64,000 nt of DNA, taken from positions 62,001 through 126,000 of the forward strand of contig NZ_BMCT01000002.1 of NCBI RefSeq assembly GCF_014635325.1. Reading direction: 5' to 3'. Made by a program: the position numbers and the translations under genes. Shown one piece after another: positions 1 through 9,055 of this stretch (the first letter of the stretch is position 1; every line of letters begins with the position of its first letter). Origin of the DNA: Azorhizobium oxalatiphilum (lineage in GTDB: Bacteria; Pseudomonadota; Alphaproteobacteria; Rhizobiales; Xanthobacteraceae). Under the pieces are notes generated by a model that was not told where the DNA came from, did not search any database, and saw only the letters and a list, made by a program, of their open reading frames with translations.

Positions 1-405
1 ATGGTGCTGCCGGTGTTCAGCCTCGCCTTCTTCTACATCGCCATCTACACGCGGCTCACCCGCTCGGCCATGCTGGAGGTGCAGGAGCTGGACTTCGTGC
101 GCACCGCGCGGGCGAAGGGGCTGAACCCGCTGCCCGTCACCTTGCGCCATGTGCTGCGCAACGCGCTGCTGCCCATCGTCACCATGACCGGCCTTCAGCT
201 CGGTGCGCTGCTTTCCGGTTCGGTGGTGATCGAGACCGTGTTCGCCTGGCCCGGCATGGGGCGGCTCGCTTTCGACGCCGTGTTCCAGCGCGACATCAAC
301 CTCCTGCTGGGGGTGCTGTTCTTCTCCTCCTTCCTCGTGATCGTGTCGAACCTCGTGACCGATCTTGTCTACGCCCTCCTCGACCCGAGGATCGACATCC
401 GATGA
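1..405 (+). CDS. Dpp/Opp-type ABC transporter permease (DppB-like), 5'-truncated by the window edge
   Basis: Inner-membrane permease of a peptide/nickel-type (BPD_transp_1) importer. The 134 visible residues cover the C-terminal part: a conserved cytoplasmic EAA loop (DFVRTARAKGL followed by LRHVLRNALLPI) that docks the ATPases, then about three hydrophobic segments, and the usual family ending YALLDPRIDIR. Family members are about 310-340 residues, so the ATG at base 1 is almost certainly an internal Met and the true start lies upstream of the window. The TGA overlaps the ATG of the next permease (ATGA type), so the two are translationally coupled. It heads the operon running to base 5039. 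Confidence 0.9.
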   Translation: MVLPVFSLAFFYIAIYTRLTRSAMLEVQELDFVRTARAKGLNPLPVTLRHVLRNALLPIVTMTGLQLGALLSGSVVIETVFAWPGMGRLAFDAVFQRDINLLLGVLFFSSFLVIVSNLVTDLVYALLDPRIDIR

Positions 406-1304
406 CCTTCGAAACCCTGTCCGCCCGCTTCGCTCCCGCGCGCGCCGTCCGCCGTCCGCGCCGGGTGCGGACCTCCTCCTTCTCCTATCGTTTCTGGCGC
501 AGCCGCACCGCGCTCATCGGCACGGCGGGCCTCCTGCTGGTGGTGCTGGGCGCCATCTTTGCCGGCCGCATCTTCGAGGCCGACCCGCTGGACATGGTGG
601 CGCGGCCCTTCATCTGGCCCTTCACCGATGCCGCCCATCCGCTCGGCACCGATATGCTCGGCCGCGACATCCTCACGGGCCTCGTGCATGCGGGGCGCGT
701 CTCACTGGCGGTGGGCTTTTCCGCCGCCGCGCTCGCCGTGATGCTCGGGGTCGTGTTCGGCGCCGTGTCGGGCTATTTCGGCGGCTGGGCCGATCAGATC
801 CTGACGCGGGTGACGGAAGTCTTCCAGACCATGCCGCCGCTGGTGTTCGCGGTGGTGGTGGTCGCCATCCTCACCCCATCCGTCGGTTCCATCGTGCTCG
901 GCATCGCGGTGACGTCCTGGCCGCAGATCGCGCGGCTGGTGCGGGCCGAGACGCTCCGCCTGCGCGATGCCGAATATGTGCAGGCGGCGCGGGTGATGGG
1001 CATGGGGCACACGCGCATCATCCTCACCCACATCCTGCCCAATGCCATCTCGCCGGTGGTGGTGGCGGGCTCGATCCTCGTGGCCTCGGCCATCCTCACC
1101 GAGGCGGCGCTGTCCTTCCTCGGTCTGGGGGATCCCAACCTCATCTCGTGGGGCAGCATGATCGGGGCCGGGCGCGAGGTGCTGCGCACCGCCTGGTACA
1201 TGACTGCGCTGCCTGGGCTCGCCATCTCCTTCACCGTCATGGCGCTGAACCTGCTCGGCAACGGGCTCAACGACGTGCTCAATCCGCGGGTGTCGCTGTC
1301 ATGA
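402..1304 (+). CDS. Dpp/Opp-type ABC transporter permease (DppC-like)
   Basis: Second permease of the importer, 300 residues, the normal length for DppC. The N-terminal OppC_N-type region contains SRTALIGTAGLLLVVLGAIF (first membrane segment) and the family signature HPLGTDMLGRDILTGLVHAGRVSL. The EAA loop (EYVQAARVMGMGHTRIILTHILPNA) and the SFLGLGDPNLISWGSMI stretch follow. It starts inside the stop of the preceding permease and its own TGA overlaps the ATG of the ATPase gene, so the five-gene operon is tightly coupled. The substrate cannot be read from sequence; peptides, opines, nickel or glutathione are all carried by this family. Confidence 0.93.
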   Translation: MTFETLSARFAPARAVRRPRRVRTSSFSYRFWRSRTALIGTAGLLLVVLGAIFAGRIFEADPLDMVARPFIWPFTDAAHPLGTDMLGRDILTGLVHAGRVSLAVGFSAAALAVMLGVVFGAVSGYFGGWADQILTRVTEVFQTMPPLVFAVVVVAILTPSVGSIVLGIAVTSWPQIARLVRAETLRLRDAEYVQAARVMGMGHTRIILTHILPNAISPVVVAGSILVASAILTEAALSFLGLGDPNLISWGSMIGAGREVLRTAWYMTALPGLAISFTVMALNLLGNGLNDVLNPRVSLS

Positions 1305-2305
1305 CCGCGCATGCGTCACCGGCGGTGCTCGATGTCGCCGATCTCACCGTGCGGTTCCGCACGCCCACAGGCCTGCTCACCGCTGTGGACCAGCTCTCCT
1401 TCAGCGTGTCCGCCGGCGAGACGCTGGCCATCGTCGGCGAGAGCGGCTGCGGAAAGTCCGTGACCGCCATGGCGCTGCTGCGCCTCCTGCGCTCGCCCCC
1501 GGCCGAGATCGGCGGACGTCATGTCCTGTTCGAGGGGCAGGACCTGCTGCGGCTGCGGGAACGCGCGCTGCGCAACATCCGCGGCAACCGCATCGCCATG
1601 ATCTTCCAGGATCCGCTCTCGGCGCTGAACCCGGTGCTGACTGTGGGCGACCAGATCATCGAGACGCTCAAGCGGCACACCGGCCTGCGCGGCGCGGCAG
1701 CGCATCGGCGGGCGGTCGAACTGCTGGACCTCGTGCGCATTCCCGAGCCCGCGCGGAGGGCGAGTGACTATCCGCACCGCTTCTCCGGCGGCATGCGCCA
1801 GCGCGCCATGATCGCCATCGCGCTCGCCGCCAGTCCGGCGGTGCTGATCGCGGACGAGCCCACCACCGCGCTCGACGTGACCGTGCAGGCGCAGATTCTG
1901 AAGCTGCTGAATTCGCTCCAGCGCGAGCTGGGCATGGCGCTGATCCTCATCAGCCATGACCTCGGCGTGGTGGCGGAGACGGCGGACCGCGTGCTGGTGA
2001 TGTATGCCGGGCGCAAGGTGGAAGAGCGCTCCGTGCTCGACCTGTTCGCCGGGCCGCTGCACCCCTATACGCGTGCCCTGATGCGCGCCCGGCCCCGGCC
2101 GGAGGAACTGCGCGAGTTCCTCGACGAGATACCGGGCATCGTGCCTTCGCTGGCCGATCTGCCCCCCGGCTGCGCCTTCGCGCCCCGCTGTTCGGTGGCT
2201 TACGAGGCGTGCAGCGCCACCCGTCCGGCCCTGCTGCCCTCGGGCGACGGTGGCGCCGTCGCCTGCATCCGCGCCCCTCTCGCCGCCGGAGGCGTCGTCG
2301 CATGA
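1301..2305 (+). CDS. Dpp/Opp-type ABC transporter ATP-binding protein (DppD-like)
   Basis: First of two cytoplasmic ATPases, 334 residues. Walker A is GESGCGKS, the Q-loop region reads [12 protein letters not shown], the ABC signature is FSGGMRQR, Walker B is [12 protein letters not shown] and the switch His is in LISHDLGVV. The C-terminal oligopeptide/dipeptide domain (Oligo_HPY) carries the cysteine-rich [15 protein letters not shown] segment that binds an iron-sulfur cluster in some relatives. I chose the ATG at 1301 because it overlaps the upstream stop and gives the family N-terminus ([11 protein letters not shown]). The reading frame is open far upstream but that part has no family similarity. 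Confidence 0.93.
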   Translation: MTAHASPAVLDVADLTVRFRTPTGLLTAVDQLSFSVSAGETLAIVGESGCGKSVTAMALLRLLRSPPAEIGGRHVLFEGQDLLRLRERALRNIRGNRIAMIFQDPLSALNPVLTVGDQIIETLKRHTGLRGAAAHRRAVELLDLVRIPEPARRASDYPHRFSGGMRQRAMIAIALAASPAVLIADEPTTALDVTVQAQILKLLNSLQRELGMALILISHDLGVVAETADRVLVMYAGRKVEERSVLDLFAGPLHPYTRALMRARPRPEELREFLDEIPGIVPSLADLPPGCAFAPRCSVAYEACSATRPALLPSGDGGAVACIRAPLAAGGVVA

Positions 2306-3273
2306 GCAACGTTCTCGAAATCAACGATCTGGTCGTGTCCTATCGCACGGCGCGCGGCCACCTCACCGCCGTGGACGGCATCTCCCTGCATCTGGCGCCC
2401 GGCGAGACGCTGGGGCTGGTGGGCGAGAGCGGCTGCGGAAAATCCTCCCTCGGCAAGGCCATTGTGCAATTGGTGGAGCCGTCCGCCGGCAGCATCAGGG
2501 TGGAGGGGCATGACCTCAGCACCCGTTCGCGCGCCGAGCGGCGGGCGCTGCGGCCGAAGATCCAGATGGTGTTTCAGGATCCCATGGGCGCGCTCGACCC
2601 GCGCCAGCAGGCGGGCACCATTCTCGAGACACCGCTCAAGCTGCACGGCCTGCGCGATGCCGCCGCACGGCGGGCGCGGGTGGCAACGCTGATGGAGCAG
2701 GTGGGGTTGCGACCGGAATTCATCGACCGGCTGCCGCACGAATTCTCCGGCGGCCAGCGCCAGCGGCTCGGCATCGCCCGCGCACTGGCGCTCAATCCCA
2801 GCGTCATCGTCTGCGACGAGCCGGTGTCCGCCCTCGATGTATCGTTGCAGGCGCAGGTGCTGAACCTGCTGCGGCGGGTGCAGCAGGCGCAGAAGGTGAG
2901 CTATCTGTTCATCAGCCACGATCTCTCGGTGGTGGAGCATATCGCCGATCGTGTGGCCATCATGTATCTGGGCAAGATCGTGGAGGTGGCGCCGCGCAGC
3001 GCGCTGTGGCGGACGCCGGCCCACCCCTATACGCGCGCGCTCATCGAGGCGCTGCCGCGCACCGATCCCGCCCGCCACCGCATTGCCGACAAGCAGGTGA
3101 TCGGCGGCGACCTGCCGAGCCCCTACAACCCGCCCGCCGGCTGCCGCCTGCACACGCGATGTCCGCTGGCCTTCGCCCGCTGCGCGGTGGAGGAGCCGAA
3201 GCTCGCCACCATCGGTGACGGTCATTCGGTCGCCTGTCATCTGCACGATGCCGCGGTGGCCAAGGCCGCCTGA
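2302..3273 (+). CDS. Dpp/Opp-type ABC transporter ATP-binding protein (DppF-like)
   Basis: Second ATPase of the pair, 323 residues. Walker A is GESGCGKSS, the signature is FSGGQRQRLGIARAL, Walker B is VIVCDEPVSALD and the H-loop is FISHDLSVV. The C-terminus has the paired-ATPase Cys pattern (GCRLHTRCPLAFARC). GDLPSPYNPP is the usual DppF/OppF spelling, which separates it from the DppD partner ([11 protein letters not shown]). The start at 2302 overlaps the stop of the DppD-like gene. It forms a heterodimer with the DppD-like protein to power the two permeases. Confidence 0.93.
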   Translation: MSNVLEINDLVVSYRTARGHLTAVDGISLHLAPGETLGLVGESGCGKSSLGKAIVQLVEPSAGSIRVEGHDLSTRSRAERRALRPKIQMVFQDPMGALDPRQQAGTILETPLKLHGLRDAAARRARVATLMEQVGLRPEFIDRLPHEFSGGQRQRLGIARALALNPSVIVCDEPVSALDVSLQAQVLNLLRRVQQAQKVSYLFISHDLSVVEHIADRVAIMYLGKIVEVAPRSALWRTPAHPYTRALIEALPRTDPARHRIADKQVIGGDLPSPYNPPAGCRLHTRCPLAFARCAVEEPKLATIGDGHSVACHLHDAAVAKAA

Positions 3274-3452
3274 TCCGCTGCTCACGGCACGCGCGTGAGC
3301 GGCCGGCAGCGGCCCTTTCAATCCCGATGCGCCCGCCGGAGCGCCTCCCGCCAGTGCGGGAGCGTGGCGCGGTTGCGCGCCTCGACGGCCCGGCGCGCGC
3401 GCGGGCCATCGTCCGAAATCCCCCCCGAAATCCCCCCAGGAGACAACAAGTT

Positions 3453-5039
3453 ATGTGGAAGGTTCTGGTTGCAGCGCTGGCCGTGGTGGCCGGCGCGAGC
3501 GTGTCGTCGGCCGTGCCGGCGGTCGCGCAGGAGACGAAGGTCCCCGTGAAGGGTGGAACGCTTGTGGTGGCGCTGGAGCCGGAGCCCTCGCGGCTCTATC
3601 TCTCCTCGCAGACGGCGGTGATCGTGCAGTCGCAGATCTACGAGAACCTCGTCACCCTGTCGAAGGACTACAAGCCGCTCCCGCGCCTCGCGGAGAGCTG
3701 GGAGATTTCGGCCGACGGCAAGACCATCACCTTCCATCTGCGCAAGGGGGTGAAGTGGCATGACGGCAAGCCCTTCACCTCCGCGGATGTCGCCTTCTCC
3801 ATCCTCGAGCTGAACAAGAAGTTCCATTCGCGCGGCCTGAGCAATTTCGGCACCGTGGAGGCCATCGACACGCCGGACGAGAACACGGCGGTGTTCCGCC
3901 TCTCGGCGCCCTCGCTGGCCATTTGGTCTGCCTTCGGCGCCGATAATGCCACGATCGTGCCCAAGCACCTGTGGGAGGGCAAGGATCCATTCACCAACGA
4001 GTGGATCAACAAGCCCATCGGCACCGGGCCGTTCGTGTTCAAGGAATGGGTGCGCGGCGACCACATCACGCTGGAGCGCAATCCCGATTATTGGGATGCG
4101 GGCAAGCCCTATCTCGACCGCGTGCTGTTCCGTGTGATCCCCGATGCCGGTGCCCGCGCGGCGGGGCTGGAGACCGGGCAGGTGCATTATGTGCCGGTGA
4201 CGCCGGTGCCGCTGTCGGATGTGGAGCGGCTGAAAAAGCTGCCGAACATCGACATCGTCACCGATGGATTCGGCACCTTCGCACCCATGTATTTCTTCGA
4301 CTTCAATCTGGAGAACCCGATCTTCAAGGACATCCGCGTCCGGCAGGCCTTTGCCCACGCCATCAACAAGCAGGCGCTGGCGGATGTGGCCTGGTATGGC
4401 TTCGCCAAGCCCGCGACCACGCCGGTGCCGAGTGACCAGAAGCAGTTCCACGCCAACGACACGCAGCAATATGCCTATGATCCGGCCAAGGCCGAGCGCC
4501 TGCTGGACGAGGCCGGCTACAAGCGCGGCAAGGATGGCGTGCGCTTCAAGGTCACGCATTTGCCGGTGGCCTATGGCGAGGATTTCCGTCGCTCGGCGGA
4601 GTTCATCCGCCAGCAGCTGAAGCGGGTGGGCATCGAGCTGGAGATCGTCAATTACGATCTGGCGGGCTGGCTGCGCACCGTGTTCGCCGAGCGCAAGTTC
4701 GACACCATGACCGCGTACTACGCCGCCAATGCCGACCCGCAGATCGGCGTGCACCGCCGCTTCTGGAGCAAGACCTTCAATCGCGCCAGCTGGACCAACG
4801 CTTCAGGCTACCAGAACCCGGAGATCGACAAGCTTATCGAGGCGAGCCACGTGGAGGGCGACCCCAAGAAGCGCGCCGAACTGATCCGCGAGGTACAGCG
4901 TGTGGCCCAGCGGGATCTGCCGTCCATCACCTTGCTGGAGGTGAGCCTGTTCGGGGTGAAGGTGAAGAAGCTGCACGGCCTCGATCCCAACCCTGATGGG
5001 CTCTACGGCTCCTATGGGAGTGCATGGCTGGAGAAGTAG
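3453..5039 (+). CDS. ABC transporter substrate-binding protein, family 5 (DppA-like)
   Basis: Periplasmic binding protein, 528 residues, SBP_bac_5 fold. An Sec-type signal peptide occupies about residues 1-26 with probable cleavage after AVAQ. Family landmarks are GGTLVVALEPEP, ENLVTLSKDYKPLPRLAESW, TFHLRKGVKWHDGKPFTSADV and PIGTGPFVFKEW. The ATG at 3453 is chosen because AGGAGA lies about 10 bases upstream and the signal peptide begins there; the frame is open further upstream without family similarity. It is the last gene of the operon, about 180 bases after the ATPase, and is followed by a good intrinsic terminator. Substrate unknown. Confidence 0.93.
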   Translation: MWKVLVAALAVVAGASVSSAVPAVAQETKVPVKGGTLVVALEPEPSRLYLSSQTAVIVQSQIYENLVTLSKDYKPLPRLAESWEISADGKTITFHLRKGVKWHDGKPFTSADVAFSILELNKKFHSRGLSNFGTVEAIDTPDENTAVFRLSAPSLAIWSAFGADNATIVPKHLWEGKDPFTNEWINKPIGTGPFVFKEWVRGDHITLERNPDYWDAGKPYLDRVLFRVIPDAGARAAGLETGQVHYVPVTPVPLSDVERLKKLPNIDIVTDGFGTFAPMYFFDFNLENPIFKDIRVRQAFAHAINKQALADVAWYGFAKPATTPVPSDQKQFHANDTQQYAYDPAKAERLLDEAGYKRGKDGVRFKVTHLPVAYGEDFRRSAEFIRQQLKRVGIELEIVNYDLAGWLRTVFAERKFDTMTAYYAANADPQIGVHRRFWSKTFNRASWTNASGYQNPEIDKLIEASHVEGDPKKRAELIREVQRVAQRDLPSITLLEVSLFGVKVKKLHGLDPNPDGLYGSYGSAWLEK

Positions 5040-5052
5040 GCGCCGAAGACGG

Positions 5053-5080
5053 AAGGGGCGCCTCAATGCGCCCCTTTCTC
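5053..5080 (+). terminator. Intrinsic terminator of the first Dpp-type operon
   Basis: A 9-bp perfect stem (AAGGGGCGC / GCGCCCCTT) with a 6-base loop (CTCAAT) is followed by TCTCT, 13 bases after the stop of the binding-protein gene. The T tract is short, so efficiency is uncertain. Confidence 0.75.
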
Positions 5081-5145
5081 TCATCCGTGCTGAACGCACG
5101 GAAGTGTCGCCATCGGGGCTGTGCTGCGGTCCCAAGCCGGGTGGA

Positions 5146-6270
5146 TCACGCCTCGGACAGTGGAGCCCAGCGGGCGAGGGCTTCCGGGAGACCGACTTCG
5201 CGCCAGGGCAGACGGCGCTCCTGCGCGGGTGCCTGATCGATCCAGGCGGGGTAGGATACGGCCACGGTGTCGTCTTGCCGGTGCCGGATCATCTGCCGGG
5301 CGCCAAACTGCGGAAAGGCAGGGATATCCGCAGTCTCCAGCAGACGCTGGAAGCAGCAATCCGCAGCGCCGAGCCGCTCTTCCCACTCAAGGGCGGAACG
5401 GGTGAGGAAGAGCGCTTTCAGCTCGTCGACGAGCTGGATCTGGGGCAGGGGATCATCATGCCGGGCGACCAGATCGGCACGCCCGATGGCCGCGCAGAAA
5501 TTGCCCCAGAACGCCGGCTCCAGCGCACCGAGCGCGATGAAGCCGCCGCAGGCCGCGCGATAGATGTTGTAGCCGGCGGCACCCCCGTCGATGGAGCCTT
5601 CGCCACGGGCCGCCGGCGGGGCGATGGAGGCTTCCGCCAGATCCGCCGCCTGCCATGACAGCATCACGTCGGTCATGGCAATGTCGATGAAGCAGCCCTG
5701 TCCCGTCCGCTCGCGGCGCAGCAGGGCGGCAGCGATGGACAGGGCCGCCTGCTGACCGCTGGCATAATCCGAGATGGGCAGCCGGCCGCTGACCGGACGG
5801 TCTGCCGTGCCCAGCCGGGCGAGGCCGCCGCCGGCCGCCATGTAGCCGATGTCATGCCCGGCGGCGCGGGCGAGGGGGCCGTTCTGGCCGTAGCCGGACA
5901 GGGCGCAGTGGATCAGGCGGGGATTGAGCCGCGCGAGATCGTCCCGTCCCAGCCCCAGCCGCGCCAAGACGCCGGGCCGGAAGGATTCCAGCAGCACGTC
6001 GGCTGCCGCGACCAGTGCCTGCGCATGTGCCTGCCCTTCGGCCGATTTCAGGTCTGCAAGAACGATGCGCTTGCCGTCATTGAGTGCGGCGTAGGCGGCC
6101 GAAACCCCATCCGCCCGTGCCGCGCCGAGATGGCGCATGGGGTCGCCGGCGGGCGGCTCGATCTTCACCACGTCGGCGCCGAGGTCGGCCAGCTGCAATG
6201 CTGCGAAGGGCGCCGGGATGTATTGTCCCAGCTCCACCACGCGGATGCCCTTGAGAAGGTCTGCCGGCAT
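5146..6270 (-). CDS. Class III CoA-transferase / alpha-methylacyl-CoA racemase-like (CaiB/BaiF family)
   Basis: 374 residues, a typical length for CaiB/BaiF proteins, which move CoA between acids or epimerise 2-methylacyl-CoA. The N-terminus is LLKGIRVVELGQYIPAPFAA, then LADLGADVVKIEPPAGDPMR, DLKSAEG and LLESFRPGVLARLGL. The probable catalytic Asp is in AGHDIGYMAAGG (about residue 140); this GHDI-x-Y spelling is closer to racemases than to formyl-CoA transferase. The start at 6270 is preferred over an upstream codon because GGGAG sits just before it and the family begins there. It is co-directional with the dehydrogenase and liv genes upstream, suggesting that an imported acid is handled as a CoA thioester. 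Confidence 0.88.
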   Translation of the reverse strand: MPADLLKGIRVVELGQYIPAPFAALQLADLGADVVKIEPPAGDPMRHLGAARADGVSAAYAALNDGKRIVLADLKSAEGQAHAQALVAAADVLLESFRPGVLARLGLGRDDLARLNPRLIHCALSGYGQNGPLARAAGHDIGYMAAGGGLARLGTADRPVSGRLPISDYASGQQAALSIAAALLRRERTGQGCFIDIAMTDVMLSWQAADLAEASIAPPAARGEGSIDGGAAGYNIYRAACGGFIALGALEPAFWGNFCAAIGRADLVARHDDPLPQIQLVDELKALFLTRSALEWEERLGAADCCFQRLLETADIPAFPQFGARQMIRHRQDDTVAVSYPAWIDQAPAQERRLPWREVGLPEALARWAPLSEA

Positions 6271-6336
6271 GCCGGGTCCGCTCCCTTTTCGTACGGATGT
6301 GTGCGGGGTTGGCCCTGGCAGACATGGCAAAATGAG

Positions 6337-6360
6337 CCCCGCCGACCTGCGCCGGCGGGG
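6337..6360 (-). terminator. Probable intrinsic terminator after the dehydrogenase gene (minus strand)
   Basis: An 8-bp perfect stem (CCCCGCCG / CGGCGGGG) with an 8-base loop is followed on the minus strand by GCTCATTTTG. It lies between the dehydrogenase stop (6370) and the CoA-transferase start (6270). It may only partly separate the two genes. Confidence 0.55.
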
Positions 6361-6369
6361 ATCGTCCGG

Positions 6370-7380
6370 TCAGGCGACGCGCAGGACCGCCTTGCCGAAC
6401 ACGGTGCGGTCGATCATGTCCTGAAGCGAGGTGGGCAGCTCCTCCAGCGGGCGCAGAGAGGAGATCTGCGGCTTCAGGCTGCCGTCCGCCACGAGGTCGA
6501 GCAGGGCCACGAGGTCGCCGCGGGTCCAGCAGTTGGAGCCGACCACGCTGATCTCGAACGACCAGATGAAGCGGATGTCGGTCTTCGGATCATAGCCGTT
6601 GGTGGCGCCGCAGGTGAGCATACGGCCGCCGCGCTTCACGCAGCGCAGTGCCCGCGCCCAGTCGTCGCCGCCCACGAAGTTCACCACCACGTCGGCGCCG
6701 CCGCCCTCGTCGAACACACGCGGCTTGCCCCACAGCGCCTGCGTGGACTTCACGAAATCCTCTTCGGCCACGTTGATCACGTGATCGACGCCGATGGCGC
6801 GCAACTGCTCGGCCTTGGCGGCGGAGGAGGTGGCGGCGGCCACTTCCGCACCCGCCAGCTTGGCCAGCTGCACGGAACACACGCCCACGCCGCCGGTGGC
6901 GCCGAGCACCAGCACCTTCTCGCCCGCCAGCACCTTGCCGCGCTCGCGGATCATGCGATAGGCGGTGCCATAGGCGATGGGCAGCGCGGCGGCGTCCTCG
7001 AAGGACACCGCATCCGGCACCCGCACCAGATTGGTGACTGGCACGGTGACATATTCGCAGGCGCCGCCGCGCACGGTCTCGCCGAACACGCCCTTCCCGC
7101 GAATGAGCGGGTCGATCAGCACGCGGGTGCCGACGGCGAATTCACCGGCATCCGTGCCGGGGCCGAAGCCGGCCACCTCGCCGGAGATGTCGCCGCCGGG
7201 GATCATGGGCAGCGGGGTGTTGATGCCGGGGATCTTGGCGAGGATCATCGGATCGAAGCCGTTGAGCGCCACCGCCCGCACGCGCACCAGCGCCTCGCCG
7301 GCTGCCGGCTCGGGCGCGGGAATGTCGGCCACCTTCAGGTTGGAAACGGGGCCATGTTCTTCGAAGATGACGGCTTTCAT
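6370..7380 (-). CDS. Zinc-independent medium-chain dehydrogenase / quinone oxidoreductase-like
   Basis: 336 residues of the MDR superfamily. The N-terminal GroES-like domain starts MKAVIFEEHGP. PMIPGGDISGEVAGFG replaces the GHE zinc motif of true alcohol dehydrogenases, and no catalytic zinc Cys/His set is visible, so it resembles quinone oxidoreductases and enoyl reductases. The Rossmann nucleotide loop is VLVLGATGGVGVCSVQLAKLAGA, with NADPH-type downstream features. Start 7380 is where family similarity begins; a longer open frame upstream adds 28 residues without similarity. It lies between livF and the CoA-transferase, so it may reduce an enoyl or keto intermediate of the imported compound; this is inference. 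Confidence 0.88.
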   Translation of the reverse strand: MKAVIFEEHGPVSNLKVADIPAPEPAAGEALVRVRAVALNGFDPMILAKIPGINTPLPMIPGGDISGEVAGFGPGTDAGEFAVGTRVLIDPLIRGKGVFGETVRGGACEYVTVPVTNLVRVPDAVSFEDAAALPIAYGTAYRMIRERGKVLAGEKVLVLGATGGVGVCSVQLAKLAGAEVAAATSSAAKAEQLRAIGVDHVINVAEEDFVKSTQALWGKPRVFDEGGGADVVVNFVGGDDWARALRCVKRGGRMLTCGATNGYDPKTDIRFIWSFEISVVGSNCWTRGDLVALLDLVADGSLKPQISSLRPLEELPTSLQDMIDRTVFGKAVLRVA

Positions 7381-7488
7381 ATCGGTCCATCTCAGGTGTT
7401 CGGGCTCTGGTGCGGCCCTTTGGGAAAAAGCGGACCAGCGCGCCGGCCCGCCGTGCTTGAGCAAAGTACTGGAGCGGATTTTCGTGCC

Positions 7489-8217
7489 TCACGCGGCGCC
7501 GAGATAGGCCTTGCGCACCTGCGGGTCGGAGGCCAGATCGCGCGCGGTGCCGGAGACGGCCACGCGGCCATGCTGGAGCACATAGGCGCGGTCCGCCAGT
7601 TCCAGCGCCATGCGGGCGTTCTGCTCCACCAGCAGGATGGTGATGCCCTGCGCCTTCCAGCTCTGCAGCACCTCGTAGACCTGATCCACGAAGCGGGGCG
7701 ACAGGCCCATGGAGGGCTCGTCGATGCACACCAGCGTCGGCTTGCGCAGCCAGGCGCGGGCCAGCGCCAGCATCTGCTGCTCGCCGCCGGACATGGTGCC
7801 CGCCAACTGCGCGCGCCGCTCCTTCAGGCGCGGGAAGGCGTCATAGACGCGCTCCAGATCGCCGGCCAGCTCGCGCGCCTCGCGTCGGCGCGGATAGGCG
7901 CCGAGCAGCAGGTTCTCGTAGACCGACATCTCCGGGAACACCCGCCGCCCTTCCGGCACGCTGGCCACGCCCCGCGCGATGATGGCGTCGGGCCGCTGGC
8001 CATTCACAGGAGCGCCGTCCAGCGTGATGGTGCCCTTGGTGGGGCGCACGAGGCCGAGCACGGACTTGATGGTGGTGGACTTGCCGGAGGCGTTGCCGCC
8101 GAGCACGGCCACCACCTCGCGCGCGCCCACCGTCAGGCTGACGCCGAACAGGGCCTGCACGGCGCCGTAATGCACGTCGATGGCGTCGATGACGATGCGG
8201 GGTTGGGTCTCAGCCAT
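7489..8217 (-). CDS. livF: Branched-chain amino acid-type ABC transporter ATP-binding protein LivF
   Basis: 242 residues, cytoplasmic ATPase of a HAAT-type importer. It has GVSLTVGAREVVAVLGGNASGKST (Walker A), the LivF signature region FPRLKERRAQLAGTMSGGEQQMLALARAW, Walker B LVCIDEPSMGLSP and H-loop LLVEQNARMAL, the last two spelled as in LivF rather than LivG. Its start overlaps the 3' end of livG by 8 bases. HAAT systems also carry aromatic acids, amides and urea, and the neighbouring CoA ligase and CoA-transferase favour a carboxylate over an amino acid. Confidence 0.92.
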   Translation of the reverse strand: MAETQPRIVIDAIDVHYGAVQALFGVSLTVGAREVVAVLGGNASGKSTTIKSVLGLVRPTKGTITLDGAPVNGQRPDAIIARGVASVPEGRRVFPEMSVYENLLLGAYPRRREARELAGDLERVYDAFPRLKERRAQLAGTMSGGEQQMLALARAWLRKPTLVCIDEPSMGLSPRFVDQVYEVLQSWKAQGITILLVEQNARMALELADRAYVLQHGRVAVSGTARDLASDPQVRKAYLGAA

Positions 8218-9055
8218 GGTGTGCGTCCTGGAAATTGGAGCCCGCGCGCGGGCGGCCGAGATAGGCTTCCACCACTTCCGGATGGTCGAGCGCGTGATCA
8301 GGCGTGTCCTCGATCAGCACCTTGCCCTGATTGAGCACCACCACCCGGTCGGCGATCCGCCGCACGAGGGAGAGCTTATGCTCGATGACGAGGATGCCCA
8401 TGTGGGGATGGCTCCGGCGCAGGTCGAGGATGAGCTGGGTCAGTTCCTCGGTCTCGGTCGGGTTCATGCCGGCGCTGGGTTCGTCGAGCAGCAGATAGCG
8501 CGGCTCGGCGGCGAGCAGGCGGGCGATCTCCAGTCGCCGCCGGTTGGCGTAGGACAGGCCGAGGGCCGGCTGGTCGCGGCGCGGCCACAGCCGGTCGCCG
8601 AACAGCTTCAGGGCGGTCTCGGCCGCTGCCTCCTGCGCCGCTACCCGGCGGCGCCAGAAGGGCAGACCCAGCAAGGCGCCGAGGCTTTCCGTCACCGGGT
8701 CCAGCAGGCGGCCCGAGGCGGTCGCGATGAGGCGCGGCTGCACGCCCACCAGCACGCTGTCCCACACCGAGAGGGCGGGGAAGACGCGCGAGGTCTGGAA
8801 GCTGCGGCCGACGCCGAGCCGCGCGATGCGGTCCGGCGGCAGGCGGTCGGTGCGTACGCCGTCCACATGGATGGTCCCGCTGTCCGCCTTGTCCACGCCG
8901 CTGATGAGCTGCACGAGGGTGGACTTTCCGGCGCCGTTGGGGCCGACGATGGCGACGGTCTCCCCGCGCGCCAGCTTGAGGCTGGCCCCATCGACGGCGC
9001 GCAGGCCGCCGAAGATGCGCGAGACGTTGTCGACGATAATGCCTTCGCCGGCCAT
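8210..9055 (-). CDS. livG: Branched-chain amino acid-type ABC transporter ATP-binding protein LivG
   Basis: 281 residues. It begins MAGEGIIVDNVSRIFGGLRAVDGASL, with Walker A GPNGAGKST, the LivG-type middle GVGRSFQTSRVFP, signature LGLSYANRRRLEIARLLA (SYAN instead of SYGQ/SGGQ), Walker B YLLLDEPSAGMNP and H-loop VIEHKLSLV. The ATG at 9055 overlaps the TGA of the fused permease gene, so I reject the much longer open frame that continues upstream through the permease gene. It pairs with LivF. Confidence 0.92.
   Translation of the reverse strand: MAGEGIIVDNVSRIFGGLRAVDGASLKLARGETVAIVGPNGAGKSTLVQLISGVDKADSGTIHVDGVRTDRLPPDRIARLGVGRSFQTSRVFPALSVWDSVLVGVQPRLIATASGRLLDPVTESLGALLGLPFWRRRVAAQEAAAETALKLFGDRLWPRRDQPALGLSYANRRRLEIARLLAAEPRYLLLDEPSAGMNPTETEELTQLILDLRRSHPHMGILVIEHKLSLVRRIADRVVVLNQGKVLIEDTPDHALDHPEVVEAYLGRPRAGSNFQDAHHG

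Noticed and set aside
365-1300. N-terminal extension of the first DppD-like frame through the DppC-like gene
   Set aside because: The extension is Arg/His-rich nonsense overlapping the true permease gene; the ATG at 1301 gives the family N-terminus.
5854-8334. 826-codon plus-strand open frame over the CoA-transferase, dehydrogenase and livF genes
   Set aside because: Antisense shadow; the opposite strand encodes three well-defined enzymes with RBS and conserved motifs.
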